In this document: positions 17,621 to 26,859 of the stretch, one piece after another
How positions within the stretch are numbered: position 1 is the first letter of the stretch
Layout: every line of letters starts with the position of its first letter
From: a bacterium
GTDB taxonomy: Bacteria > Krumholzibacteriota > Krumholzibacteriia > JACNKJ01
DNA length: 64,000 nucleotides
NCBI GenBank assembly: GCA_024231955.1
Contig: JAAEPZ010000253.1
Location: forward strand, 248,001 to 312,000
Direction of reading: 5' to 3'
Program-made: the position numbers and the translations under genes
Notes under the pieces: model-generated
What the model saw: only the letters and a program-made list of their open reading frames with translations
What the model was told of the DNA's origin: nothing
Databases searched by the model: none

Positions 17621-20600
17621 ATGAAACTGACAACTATCATGCTCCTGCTCGTCGCCATCATCTGTGAACTCGCCGGAGTCGCGGATGCCAAGGTGCGCAG
17701 GGATGGCATCGATGTGAGACTGGAGGGACCCGCGAGGGCCGCGAGCGCCGGCAACACCTTCAGGGGTGTTCTCGTTATACGCGCTTACGGCGATCATGTC
17801 GTGAGCGACATCGAAATAGAGGGGGACGGTTGGCAGGTCACCCGCTTCGATCCCTTCGCCCGCTTCACGCTCCCGGCAGGGGAAAACGGCTATTACGACT
17901 TCAGCGCCACGCCTGCGGATCCGACCGTGCCACTAAGGGTGAGCTGGTCCGTGGATGACGAACCGTTCGCCAAGGAATTCGATCTTTCCCGCGAGACATT
18001 CGAACGGGACTATGAACCGATGGCCCTGAACTTCGCTCCGGGCGAAGCCCTTGACGTAACGGGCAAGGAGCCGTCGGCCTGGGAACGGCTTACACCCCCG
18101 ACCGAGTCCGATCCGACCCTCGACATTCCGGACGACCGTGATACCGAGGATCTGATCGTCATCGAGGGTTACCTCGCAGGGTTCCACATCCCGAGCCAGG
18201 ATTTCTACGTGCCTCGCGGCATCCTGGTCACCTGCGAATCGAGCAGCTCATTAATCCCCCAGTACGTGAACACCGACGAGGATGGTTTCTTCACGTTCAC
18301 CGTCGAGGGATCCTATTACGACTGGACACCCGACGTGCAATTGACTTTCACCGCGGGCAACGCACACGCCGTGGTGCAATCAGACACCTGGCAGTCCAGC
18401 ACACGGCATTTCCGCTCCGAATTGTTCATGGATCTTGAAGATCCCTACTACAACCTGGGCATTTTCGTCACGACACAGGAAAACACCGCTGTGGCCTTCT
18501 ATATCGCGGAGACACTTCAGCGGGCCTGGGAGTACTACGACGCCGAACGCGGCTTCGACATCTCGGATGTCACCGTTCATTTCCCGGAAGACGATGACCA
18601 CACCTACTGGATCGATAACGAAATCTACATCGCCAGGGCGAAGGGCTGGGACGAGGGCACGATCTGCCACGAGTACGGGCACCACTGGACCGACGACTTC
18701 ATGAGTCTGCCCGACTTCGACTACTGCAACGGCGAGTGCGACGAAGCCAGATGCACGCACTGCATGTGGTGCCAGGAGGACGAGACCATCGCCTGGATGG
18801 AGGGTATCGCCCAGTTCACCAGCCGTCTGGCCACGAACCACATCGCCGCAACCTTCTACCATCCGGCGCCGGCCGTCATCAAACACAAGCCGATCGAATC
18901 GGTCGACTTCGCCAGCGGCAACTGCACAACGCTGCCGCCGGATCCCTTCCGGACCGAGGGCTTCTTCGGCGCGCTGATGCTCGACCTCGCGGACACGGAC
19001 AATGAGGAGGATCCGAGCACTCCGGGCTACTACGATGTCGCGGACGGCCTGGTCGATCAGGTTTTCGAGGCGCTCATGTCCCCCTGCCCCTGGATGGGCG
19101 CAGGCGCCTACCCCGACGAGCCGGACGAGTTTTCGTTCTGCTTCTGGAAGCGCTTCCCCGAGTTCGCCGAAGACTTCTGGGAGACGGCGAAGAACTGCGG
19201 CATGGAACACGATTACCTGCCGCCCGGCGGGGTGTCGTTTACGTACTGGGATCCCGGAACCAACACGCCGTCCACAGATCACACGGTGACGATCATGTGG
19301 AACCCGCCCATCGACGATCTCTCCGGGGTCGCGGGTTATTCGATTACCTGGGACGGCTCGACGCCGGATACGACGGTCAATCTGACCGGCGTGAATTACA
19401 TAACATCCGATCCGCTCCCCGCGGGCTCACACAATTTCCGCATCAGGGCCGTAGACCGGGCTGGTAACTGGCAGGACGGTGCCAACTGGATTGGCCCCTT
19501 CATCATCATGGACGGCCAGGGGGCCGACCTGCGCTACCACTCGCGCCCCGGCTGGGACTACGAGGTGGTGCCAAGCATGGATACCGACGCGACGGAGGGC
19601 GACGTACACGTCTCGGTCGTCCTGTCCGGCGGTCAGGACAACACCTACTGGAACGTCGCAGGCCGGAACGGCGGCGACACCGCCTCGCTCGTCACTTCTG
19701 TGTCGGTCTCCGTCGACGGGGACTCCGTCGATGTCCACCCCTGGCCGCCGATGCCGATCGGATCCCAATACCGCGAGCTCAATCGCGGCCCGGTGACGGT
19801 GCCGCCCGGCCGCCACATGTTCGGCATGTTCCTGGACAGCGACGAGGTGAACTCGGAGACGAGCGAAAACAACAACTATCGAAGCGGGCAGTGGGCCTGG
19901 CGGCCGACCAGCACGCTACCGGTCGACGAGTTCCTCATGTACGAGCCGCCGGCGCCGCCCGCCGGCGGCTTCGAGCACTTCGGCTGGGAGCAGCCCGCAT
20001 TCTGGAACTGCGACGGCTATCGCATCTCGAACTACTCCACCTACCAGGCCGTCTATGTCTATCCCGTATCCTATACCCACGACGAGAACTACGACATCCG
20101 TCTCTTCGGCCCGGAATACCTGCCCGAGAGCGGTTTCCTGAACTCCATCGGCGAATCTCTGCGCCCCGGCGGCTATCTCGACGCGGTGCTGGTCTACGGC
20201 CTCAATCAGGGCCTCGACAACTGCCTGGTCGGCGTCTACAACTGGGAGCAGGGAACGGGGACGGTCGACTACAAGCTGAACCGGCTACAGGACACGTACA
20301 TCGGCGGCGATTACGGCATCTATCCTGCCACGCTGGTGAAGGAGCAGATGCTTGAGATCTGGAGCTTCTTCATCGACGAGCCGGTCACGCTGAAGTTGAG
20401 CGCCGGCGCGGACGATCCGCCCGTCTACCTCGGGTTCTTCGACGGCGAGTTCTCGACGGGCGGCCTGCTGGACGCGGCCCAGATCGAGATGGCCCACGAG
20501 GGAGAGGCGGCCGTGATCAACGTCTACCCCAGCGGCGGCGCCATCTGCGCGGCCGTGGCCTGGCGCGAACTGGACGGCAGGCTCTACTCTCCGGTCGACG

Positions 20601-22051
20601 TCACCTTCGAGATCAAGCAGAGCAAACCCGATCTCGTCGCCGAGGCGCCGAGCGGCTGGGTAGCACCTCTGGTCCCCTATCCCAGCCACGATCCGGTCTA
20701 CCCGTGGGATTTCCTGGATGCTCCGCCCTACCTGTGGGGGAACGAGAGCAGCACCTACTTCTACTTCGGCGGCCGCAATGAAAGCGAGACGACCTGTCCC
20801 GGATTCCAGCTCCGCTCATACGTGGACGGGGAGCTCCTGAGCACATATACGCGCAACGGCGTCGATCCCGATGGAGAGTTCAAGTTCACCGGCGCCAACG
20901 CCTCCTGGATCTGGGGCGGGCGCCACATGCTCAGCCTGGTCCTGGATTCGCGGGAGGAGGTCGACGAGGAGTTCGAGGACAACAACACTTTCGGTCGCCA
21001 GTGGGCCTGGTCGCCTGACTATATCGGCACGGACGAGGGTGACGACGTCAACTACCTGCCCAACGTGTTCGGCGGCAACGAGCACTACAGCGGAGGTTAC
21101 CTCGCCTATAACTGCTGCGGTTGGCGGACGGACGAGTTCAGTCTCGGCTATACCCGCTTCGTCTCCTTCTACTCGCTTTGCGACAGCGAGACGGACGTCG
21201 ACCTGCGCATCTACGAGCCCTACTACGGCGTGGACTACAGCTTCGGGCCCTACGAGGTCAGTTCGTCGCTTGGCAGCGGCGAGGCCGACTTTGTCATCGC
21301 TGACCTGATGGTGACCGGCGAGCGTTACTTCGACGTGGGTCTGGTGGAGTTGGAGGGGGACGGCGTCGCCTACATCGAGGTCGATGCGGCCGGTGGAGCG
21401 GCGCTGCAGTCTCCCGTCAGCTTCCAGGAGACGATGGCCGCGACGGAGCACACGAAGCTGTACTGGCTGCAGCTGCTGTCCGGCGGGCAGGAAGTTCGCC
21501 TCTCGCCCGAAGCGGGGAATACCGTCGACCTGGGCATCGCTCTCGTGGAGGCGGGAGATGATTTCACCAAACGGCTGGACACCATCGAAAACCTCAGCGC
21601 CTGGCTCGCCCCACCCGGCGAGGATGAGGTGATCGACATCAACGTGGATGATGTGACCGACTACGCCCTCCTGGTCTGGCGGGCGAGCACGGATGGGATC
21701 GGCGAGGCGTGCCAATTCACGATCGTCGTGGATGAAGGGGGTGTCGGTGTGGACGAACCGTCCGCTCCTCTCGTAACCCGCCTCTTCCCGGCCGTCCCGA
21801 ATCCCTTCAATCCCCGCACCACGATCAGCTTCGATCTGCATGAGGAGAGACGCGTCAACCTGCGCGTCTACGACATGGCCGGACGCCTTGTGCGGACTAT
21901 GATTGGCGGAGATACGCTGCCCATGGGCCGTCACGATTCGGTCTGGAATGGCAAGGATGATAGCGGCAGACAGGTCGCCTCCGGCGTGTATCTCTATCGC
22001 CTGGAGGCAGGGGTGTACAACGAGACGAGGAGGATGCTGCTGCTGAAATAG
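17621..22051 (+). CDS. Large secreted mosaic protein: HEYGH metallopeptidase-like, Fn3, two CARDB and FlgD-like tail
   Basis: This 1476-residue exported protein starts after GCAGGAGG. Order: signal peptide (1-22); beta domains to about 330; a gluzincin-like site HEYGHHW at about residue 350 with a possible third ligand in WMEGIAQF; a Cys-rich insertion directly after it (C-x3-C-x4-C-x2-C-x2-C); a fibronectin-III-like domain (about 536-630); a CARDB-like domain (about 635-760, ending in the SETSENNNY turn); a second one (about 1005-1130, VDEEFEDNNTF); and a FlgD-like tail (NPFNPRTTISF, MAGRLVRTM, ASGVYLYRL). Predicted extracellular protease or adhesin retained at the surface. The peptidase family is not assigned. 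Confidence 0.8.
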   Translation: MKLTTIMLLLVAIICELAGVADAKVRRDGIDVRLEGPARAASAGNTFRGVLVIRAYGDHVVSDIEIEGDGWQVTRFDPFARFTLPAGENGYYDFSATPADPTVPLRVSWSVDDEPFAKEFDLSRETFERDYEPMALNFAPGEALDVTGKEPSAWERLTPPTESDPTLDIPDDRDTEDLIVIEGYLAGFHIPSQDFYVPRGILVTCESSSSLIPQYVNTDEDGFFTFTVEGSYYDWTPDVQLTFTAGNAHAVVQSDTWQSSTRHFRSELFMDLEDPYYNLGIFVTTQENTAVAFYIAETLQRAWEYYDAERGFDISDVTVHFPEDDDHTYWIDNEIYIARAKGWDEGTICHEYGHHWTDDFMSLPDFDYCNGECDEARCTHCMWCQEDETIAWMEGIAQFTSRLATNHIAATFYHPAPAVIKHKPIESVDFASGNCTTLPPDPFRTEGFFGALMLDLADTDNEEDPSTPGYYDVADGLVDQVFEALMSPCPWMGAGAYPDEPDEFSFCFWKRFPEFAEDFWETAKNCGMEHDYLPPGGVSFTYWDPGTNTPSTDHTVTIMWNPPIDDLSGVAGYSITWDGSTPDTTVNLTGVNYITSDPLPAGSHNFRIRAVDRAGNWQDGANWIGPFIIMDGQGADLRYHSRPGWDYEVVPSMDTDATEGDVHVSVVLSGGQDNTYWNVAGRNGGDTASLVTSVSVSVDGDSVDVHPWPPMPIGSQYRELNRGPVTVPPGRHMFGMFLDSDEVNSETSENNNYRSGQWAWRPTSTLPVDEFLMYEPPAPPAGGFEHFGWEQPAFWNCDGYRISNYSTYQAVYVYPVSYTHDENYDIRLFGPEYLPESGFLNSIGESLRPGGYLDAVLVYGLNQGLDNCLVGVYNWEQGTGTVDYKLNRLQDTYIGGDYGIYPATLVKEQMLEIWSFFIDEPVTLKLSAGADDPPVYLGFFDGEFSTGGLLDAAQIEMAHEGEAAVINVYPSGGAICAAVAWRELDGRLYSPVDVTFEIKQSKPDLVAEAPSGWVAPLVPYPSHDPVYPWDFLDAPPYLWGNESSTYFYFGGRNESETTCPGFQLRSYVDGELLSTYTRNGVDPDGEFKFTGANASWIWGGRHMLSLVLDSREEVDEEFEDNNTFGRQWAWSPDYIGTDEGDDVNYLPNVFGGNEHYSGGYLAYNCCGWRTDEFSLGYTRFVSFYSLCDSETDVDLRIYEPYYGVDYSFGPYEVSSSLGSGEADFVIADLMVTGERYFDVGLVELEGDGVAYIEVDAAGGAALQSPVSFQETMAATEHTKLYWLQLLSGGQEVRLSPEAGNTVDLGIALVEAGDDFTKRLDTIENLSAWLAPPGEDEVIDINVDDVTDYALLVWRASTDGIGEACQFTIVVDEGGVGVDEPSAPLVTRLFPAVPNPFNPRTTISFDLHEERRVNLRVYDMAGRLVRTMIGGDTLPMGRHDSVWNGKDDSGRQVASGVYLYRLEAGVYNETRRMLLLK

Positions 22052-22073
22052 TCTGTCGCTGTGTCACGGACCT

Positions 22074-22469
22074 TTGACCTGGCAAGGTCGGCGTTGCTCG
22101 GCAACAAATGACCTGGTCCTTTGGAATGCCCTCGAGTCATCAGTTGGACTCGGGGCGCAGGGAAATGGGCTATCATGGCCAAGAAGCGTTACACGGCTGA
22201 ATGGTTCAATTCGTCGTGCCTATAAGAAAGCAGGATTACGTAAGTTCGGGTGGCACATCTTCCGTCACACCTTCGCCTCACATCTTGTCATGCGAGGTGT
22301 GGGGCTTAGACAGATTCAGGAGCTGATGGGACACAAGACGCTTGAGATGACAATGCGCTACGCACACCTATCTCAAAACGCTCTAGATGACGCTGTAGGG
22401 CTTCTGGATGGAACTAGCGGAATAGAGAAGACCGATCCACCATTGAAACTCATGGATGGATCGGCCTAG
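22074..22469 (+). pseudogene. Truncated tyrosine recombinase (phage-type integrase C-terminus)
   Basis: From about codon 50 the frame matches the C-terminal half of tyrosine recombinases. It has HIFRHTFASHLVMRGVG (catalytic H-x-x-R box), ELMGHKTLEMTMRYAHLS (second His and nucleophile Tyr) and DAVGLLD. The first catalytic Arg and the whole core-binding half are absent, and the start (TTG 22074) is arbitrary, so this is a remnant. It ends 88 bp from the 3' end of ssrA, the usual place for the integrase of an element inserted in tmRNA. Confidence 0.85.
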
Positions 22470-22491
22470 AGATCTGAAGTAACAGTCAAAG

Positions 22492-22548
22492 TTTGGACAC
22501 GAGGTGGACACGAAGAATTGATCAGTCTCGTATCCCCTTGTGTCCAAA
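22492..22548. repeat. TGGACAC repeats beside the ssrA 3' end
   Basis: TTTGGACAC (22492-22500) and its exact inverse GTGTCCAAA (22540-22548) flank a further direct copy TGGACAC (22505-22511). They sit between the recombinase remnant and the tmRNA 3' end, where recombinase or excisionase arm sites would be expected. A long-loop hairpin is the alternative. Confidence 0.5.
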
Positions 22549-22557
22549 ACACTAACA

Positions 22558-22914
22558 GGTGGAGGCGGCGGGAATCGAACCCGCGTCCGAAGAAACGTCC
22601 ACCAGAACATCTACATGCTTATACCGGATTTAATTCTCATCGCACAGCGGGGCACCGGGCGGACCTGATGTGCAACCAGCCTGGTAAGTCTCGCTACGCA
22701 GCTCCAGACGCGCTGCACAGCCAGTCACAGTATTTTATGCCCGGCCCCCATCCCTGAAACGCAAATGGGGCGGACAGGCTACCCGTTTTTAGGCGGCCAG
22801 GGCCAAATTATCGTTGGCAATTAAGGTTTCGCCGACCTTGTTAACGGGGCTGAGCCGACATCCCCGACATGCAGTTCCAGCTTCCTGAATCCCCGTCGAA
22901 ACCAGGTCGCCCCC
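22558..22914 (-). ncRNA. ssrA: Transfer-messenger RNA (tmRNA)
   Basis: The 5' end GGGGGCGACC-TGGTTTCGAC and the 3' end GGTTCGATTCCCGCC-GCCTCCACC form the tRNA-like domain, with a seven-pair acceptor stem including the G3-U70 pair that marks alanine identity. The internal frame reads ANDNLALAA and stop (22789-22818), a typical degradation tag. Length 357 nt. The genome has CC then T at the 3' end, so the terminal A of CCA is not encoded. The RNA rescues stalled ribosomes. A consensus promoter lies upstream with a leader of about 50 nt, implying 5' processing. Confidence 0.97.
22789..22818 (-). CDS. tmRNA proteolysis-tag reading frame
   Basis: Resume codon GCC followed by AAC GAT AAT TTG GCC CTG GCC GCC TAA, giving ANDNLALAA. 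The ALAA end is the standard ClpXP/FtsH degron. Confidence 0.95.
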   Translation of the reverse strand, partial: ANDNLALAA

Positions 22915-22965
22915 GTTTCGCGAAGATCGCGCTGAACAGGCCCGCTCGAGAGCGAACCCGACTTG

Positions 22966-22994
22966 AATCTAGACCGGTTACCCCGGCGTGTCAA
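22966..22994 (-). promoter_or_regulatory. Sigma70 promoter of ssrA
   Basis: Minus strand: perfect -35 TTGACA (22989-22994), a 17-bp spacer and -10 TAGATT (22966-22971). Initiation near 22959 gives a leader of about 45 nt before the mature 5' end at 22914. Confidence 0.8.
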
Positions 22995-23340
22995 CACACG
23001 GCAACCCCCAAATGGCAAACACCACCCTCCCCCCGAGAGTGGCGTTGCCTGGCTGGATGACCCAGCCTATTCCTGAATTTCATAACCGACCTCAGCCAGC
23101 ATACTCAATTTCGTCACATCTTGTCGAGTCTATACTAGATTCCCGCCAAGGATATGCGGAAGCGCGAGAAGCATTCGCCCTGTTCAAGCCCCCCATTTGT
23201 ACCCGGTTGCCCTCAATTCCCCTGTTTACTCAATCAACCTGAGACGCTACCTTCTGTAGACGATGTGAAACCGTCAACACCCGGTTCCGTCAGTCCACCC
23301 TCCCGACGGATCCGTGACTTCCAGTTTCAAGGAGGCAGTC
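22995..23340. other. Intergenic between ssrA promoter and the DUF362 gene
   Basis: No coding potential or RNA recognised. It should carry the plus-strand promoter of the DUF362 gene and ends in its AAGGAGG ribosome site. Confidence 0.35.
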
Positions 23341-24270
23341 ATGCCCAGACAAACCAGAAGAACCTTTCTCGGCGGATTGGCTGCGGCCGGTGGCGCCGTC
23401 ACACTTGGGTCCGTGGGCTCTCTGGCGCAGACGGACGTCGCCGACATGAGCATCACGCGGCTGAGCGCGGACAAGATCGAGGGCGTCGACCTCGCGGCCA
23501 TCGCCGACGAGTTGACCCGCAAATCCATCGCCTCGCTGGGCGGCATGCAGCGTTTCGTCAAAAAGGGTGACGAGGTCTGGCTCAAGCCCAACATCGGCTG
23601 GAATCGCGCACCGGAGCTGGCGGCCAACACCAATCCCGATGTCGTGGCGACCCTGGTCGGCCTATGCCTGGAGGCGGGCGCGAAACGGGTCCGGGTGGGC
23701 GACAACCCCTGCCACAGCGCCCGGCAGACCTACCGCCGCAGCGGCATCGCCAAAGCGGTGGAGGCCGCCGGCGGCGAGGTGGTCTACCTGGATGAAAAGC
23801 GCTTCAAGGAATACAAGCTGAACGGCGACCGACTCGACGCCTGGCCGCTCTACAAGGAGATCGTCGACAGCGACGTGCTCATCAACGTGCCCGTGCTCAA
23901 GCACCACGGCCTCTCCAAGGTCTCCATGGCGATGAAGAACCTGATGGGCGTGATCAGCGGTCAGCGCAGCGCCTGGCACCAGGATCTCGACCTCTGCCTG
24001 TGCGACATCACCAACTTCCTCAAGCCGCACCTCAACGTGCTCGACGCCGTGCGCGCCCTCACCGCCAACGGCCCACAGGGCGGCAACCCCTCCGACGTCA
24101 TCACCCCCTGCGTCGTGGCGGCGGGTGTCGACATCGTGGCGCTCGACGCTTTCGGGGCCGAGCTCATGGGGCACGATCCGACGACCATCAAGAGCGTCGC
24201 ACGCGGGCACGCCGCCGGACTCGGCGAGATCGACTACAGGAAGCTGACCCTCAAGGAGATGAGCATTTGA
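23341..24270 (+). CDS. Tat-exported DUF362 protein
   Basis: A 309-residue protein with a twin-arginine signal (RRTFLGGLAAAGGAV). It is then a full DUF362 domain: GDEVWLKPNIGWNR, ATLVGLCLEAGAKRVRVGDNP, DVLINVPVLKHHGLSKVSMAMKNLMGVISG and DIVALDAFGAELMGHDP. DUF362 proteins often accompany or carry iron-sulfur clusters; no Cys cluster is present in this copy. ATG 23341 has AAGGAGG upstream; the longer frame from 23314 is rejected. The stop TGA overlaps the TTG start of the NapH-NapG-like gene, so the two are translationally coupled and probably form one redox complex outside the cytoplasmic membrane. The function is inferred. Confidence 0.85.
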   Translation: MPRQTRRTFLGGLAAAGGAVTLGSVGSLAQTDVADMSITRLSADKIEGVDLAAIADELTRKSIASLGGMQRFVKKGDEVWLKPNIGWNRAPELAANTNPDVVATLVGLCLEAGAKRVRVGDNPCHSARQTYRRSGIAKAVEAAGGEVVYLDEKRFKEYKLNGDRLDAWPLYKEIVDSDVLINVPVLKHHGLSKVSMAMKNLMGVISGQRSAWHQDLDLCLCDITNFLKPHLNVLDAVRALTANGPQGGNPSDVITPCVVAAGVDIVALDAFGAELMGHDPTTIKSVARGHAAGLGEIDYRKLTLKEMSI

Positions 24271-25895
24271 CGCCGCTCCAAAAGCGCGCCCGCCTTCTGA
24301 TCTGGCTGCGGCGGATCGTGCAGGTCTTCAGCCTCTCGCTGTTCGTCTACCTCCTGCTCAACGCCGCCAACGAGGAGGCGGGGACCGGCTCCAGCTTCTT
24401 CTTCGACATCGATCCGCTGGTTCAGATCTCCACCATTCTCGCCGCTCACAAGGTGACGGGGATGTGGCTGCTCGCCCTCGGCACGACCCTGCTCACGCTG
24501 CTCCTCGGTCGCGTCTTCTGCGGCTGGATCTGCCCGCTGGGTGTCGTCCACAACGCCGTTTCCTGGCTCAGGCAGCGCAAGGCGGCCTTCCGCCTGCGCG
24601 CCGGCGCCTGGTCCGGTTGGCAGCGCGCCAAGTACTGCCTGCTCATAGGCCTGTTGCTGCTGACCCTGCTCGGCGCCAACTGGATCGGCGTCTTCGACCC
24701 GGCCACCATGCTCACCCGCAGTCTGAGCGTCGGCGTGCTCCCCGGTCTGTATTACTTCGTCGATGCGAGCAGTGCGGCAATCTACAACAGCGATCCGCAC
24801 ATCGGCCCACTCCACCTGACCGGCATCAGCGAACCGATCTACCACCTCTTCCGCGACCGCATCTTCCTGGGACGTCAACCCGTCCACCCCGGCGGCGCAT
24901 TGATTCTGCTGGTGTTCATCGTTGCGGTGGCGCTCAATCTCTACCGCCCCCGCTTCTGGTGCCGCTACGTCTGCCCGACGGGCGCGCTGCTCGGCCTGTT
25001 CGCGCGCCGTCCCGCCCTCCGCCTGACATCCATCAACGGCGACTGCAACAACTGCGGCCTCTGCACGCGCGTCTGCCCCGCTGCGGCGGAACCCGAGCGG
25101 CAGGACGAACATCTCGCGGGCGAGTGTTTCGGCTGCTGGAACTGCGTGGAGGTATGCAAAAAGGGATCGCTTGATTTCCGATTCGCCGCCCCCTTCAGTC
25201 GTGGTGTGAGCGCGGTGGATATCGGCAAGCGGCGCACCATCGGCAGCCTGCTCGGCGGTCTGGGTGGGCTGGCGCTCTTCCGGATCTCGCCTCGCGCCCA
25301 GGGGCTGGACCACAACCCCGAACTCATCCGCCCGCCGGGATCGCTGGCCGAGCCGGACTTCCTCTCACGCTGCGTCCAGTGCGGACTCTGCATGCAGGCC
25401 TGCCCAACGGCGGTACTGCAACCGACGTTCGACGAGGCCGGTCTCGAGGGCCTCTGGACACCCATGCTGCGGCCGCGCCCGGGCTACTGCGAATACGAAT
25501 GCAAGCGCTGCTCCGAGGTCTGCCCCACCGGCGCGATCGAGGACCTGCTGCTCGAAGCCAAGAAGCAGGTGAAGATCGGACTGGCCTCTTTCGACACCAC
25601 CCGCTGTCTCCCCTACGCCTACGGGCGCGAGTGCATCGTCTGCGAGGAGCACTGTCCCGTGCCCGACAAGGCCATCTATTTCGAGGAGGTGGAGGTGCCT
25701 CTGCGGGACGGATCCACGCGTTTGCTCAAGCAGCCCAAGGTCGATCCCGATCTCTGCATCGGCTGCAGCATCTGCGAGGCGAAATGTCCCTTCACCGACT
25801 TGGCGGGGATCCGCGTCACCAGCGCCGGCGAGACGCGACACCCGCGCAACCAGCCGATCCTGCCGGAGGCCTCAACCGACGAATGGGGCTATTGA
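24267..25895 (+). CDS. Membrane polyferredoxin: NapH-like module fused to a NapG/MauM-like module
   Basis: The 542-residue protein begins at TTG 24267, eight bases after AAGGAG and overlapping the previous stop. The N-terminal part (to about 310) is NapH-like: several membrane helices, GWICPLG, CRYVCPTG and two 4Fe-4S motifs (CNNCGLCTRVCP, CFGCWNCVEVC). At about residue 320 comes GKRRTIGSLLGGLGG, which looks like an internal Tat signal. The following 220 residues resemble NapG/MauM ferredoxins with four more cluster motifs (CVQCGLCMQACP, ECKRCSEVCP, CIVCEEHCP, CIGCSICEAKCP). Such proteins pass electrons from quinol across the membrane. The internal twin-arginine suggests two ancestral genes joined. 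Confidence 0.9.
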   Translation: MTPLQKRARLLIWLRRIVQVFSLSLFVYLLLNAANEEAGTGSSFFFDIDPLVQISTILAAHKVTGMWLLALGTTLLTLLLGRVFCGWICPLGVVHNAVSWLRQRKAAFRLRAGAWSGWQRAKYCLLIGLLLLTLLGANWIGVFDPATMLTRSLSVGVLPGLYYFVDASSAAIYNSDPHIGPLHLTGISEPIYHLFRDRIFLGRQPVHPGGALILLVFIVAVALNLYRPRFWCRYVCPTGALLGLFARRPALRLTSINGDCNNCGLCTRVCPAAAEPERQDEHLAGECFGCWNCVEVCKKGSLDFRFAAPFSRGVSAVDIGKRRTIGSLLGGLGGLALFRISPRAQGLDHNPELIRPPGSLAEPDFLSRCVQCGLCMQACPTAVLQPTFDEAGLEGLWTPMLRPRPGYCEYECKRCSEVCPTGAIEDLLLEAKKQVKIGLASFDTTRCLPYAYGRECIVCEEHCPVPDKAIYFEEVEVPLRDGSTRLLKQPKVDPDLCIGCSICEAKCPFTDLAGIRVTSAGETRHPRNQPILPEASTDEWGY

Positions 25896-25911
25896 ATTGA
25901 CACACGGAGAT

Positions 25912-25935
25912 GCTGCGGAGTATTTACTCCGCAGC
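25912..25935. terminator. Hairpin between convergent genes
   Basis: Perfect 10-bp stem GCTGCGGAGT / ACTCCGCAGC with an ATTT loop. It overlaps the stop codon of the minus-strand DUF6599 gene. No strong T tract follows on either strand, but the placement between two converging genes fits a bidirectional terminator. Confidence 0.55.
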
Positions 25936-26859
25936 GAAGAGCCAGAAGCCGGTGGTTGGCGCCGCCGGCTTCTCATTTAGTTTGAGGACGATCTCCAGGC
26001 CGGACATGACCCGCACCACCGCGACGTAAAGCCCCCGGTAATCCTGCAGGAGCAGCCAATCCTCGCTCGACTCGACCTGCTCCAGATACCGATCATGATT
26101 GAGGCGGAGGTTCTCCAGAACACGCGCCGCCTGTCCGCCGGGATAGTCGATCCGCATCAGGATATAGGGCTCCAGCCCACTTTGACGATAGTTCCCCACG
26201 GCGGCGAACGTCTCCCCCGCAAGCTGCAGGATATCACCCTGCCCCAAAGTGTAGATGGGCTCCAGCGCCAGGGCCCCTCTGATCAGACGACGACTCCCCC
26301 GCATCAGATCCCTGTCCGGCAGAGCGGTGAAGGGATCACCGAGATAGTGATCGGGGATCCCCGGCAGGGTATGCTCCACCAGCGTCCTGATCACGGGCAG
26401 CAACCCGGCATCCCCGGAGAAGTTGTTGACCTGCACAAAACAGTCGCCACGGATCAGCGACAGTTGATAGGGGTTCCAGGAGTGTCGCACTGGCAGATCC
26501 GCTGCGGGATTCTCCTCGCCGACTTGCGCCAGGTAGATGCCCAACGCTCCGGTCGGGCAATCCATGTGGTAGATCTCCAGCGTCAACTCCTCCTCGCCAT
26601 GCACATAGCCCTGCACGTTGAGACTGAGGAAGCCGAACTCCTTGAAGAGCTCGGCGCCGCCGTTGATGTGACCGTAGAGATCGCTGGCGCGATAGATCCG
26701 CTCGGTGCCGCTTTTGATCCACCCGGGGACAAATCCGTCGGCTGGCAAAGTGCCGCTGGTCACGGCCACGACCTCATCCGCCCCCTGGCCGCTGCCGGCG
26801 CAGGACGCCGACAGCAGACAGGACAGCAGAATCAATATGCGCAGATGATTCATGTTCAC
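25924..26859 (-). CDS. DUF6599-type lipoprotein
   Basis: A 311-residue lipoprotein (lipobox LLSASC). It contains the DUF6599 hallmark RASDLYGHINGGAELFKEFGF, then LTLEIYHMDCPTGALGIYL and a second half with LEPYILMRIDYPGG. The biochemical role is unknown. Its GTG start at 26859 overlaps the stop of the upstream DUF362 gene as GTGA, which argues for coupling; ATG 26853 is the alternative. I infer a periplasmic subunit of the same redox unit, since DUF362 and polyferredoxin genes lie on both sides. Confidence 0.75.
   Translation of the reverse strand: MNMNHLRILILLSCLLSASCAGSGQGADEVVAVTSGTLPADGFVPGWIKSGTERIYRASDLYGHINGGAELFKEFGFLSLNVQGYVHGEEELTLEIYHMDCPTGALGIYLAQVGEENPAADLPVRHSWNPYQLSLIRGDCFVQVNNFSGDAGLLPVIRTLVEHTLPGIPDHYLGDPFTALPDRDLMRGSRRLIRGALALEPIYTLGQGDILQLAGETFAAVGNYRQSGLEPYILMRIDYPGGQAARVLENLRLNHDRYLEQVESSEDWLLLQDYRGLYVAVVRVMSGLEIVLKLNEKPAAPTTGFWLFAAE

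Noticed and set aside
24000..24266. Upstream extension of the polyferredoxin frame
   Set aside because: It lies inside the DUF362 gene and gives low-complexity Arg/His-rich sequence; TTG 24267 has a proper ribosome site.
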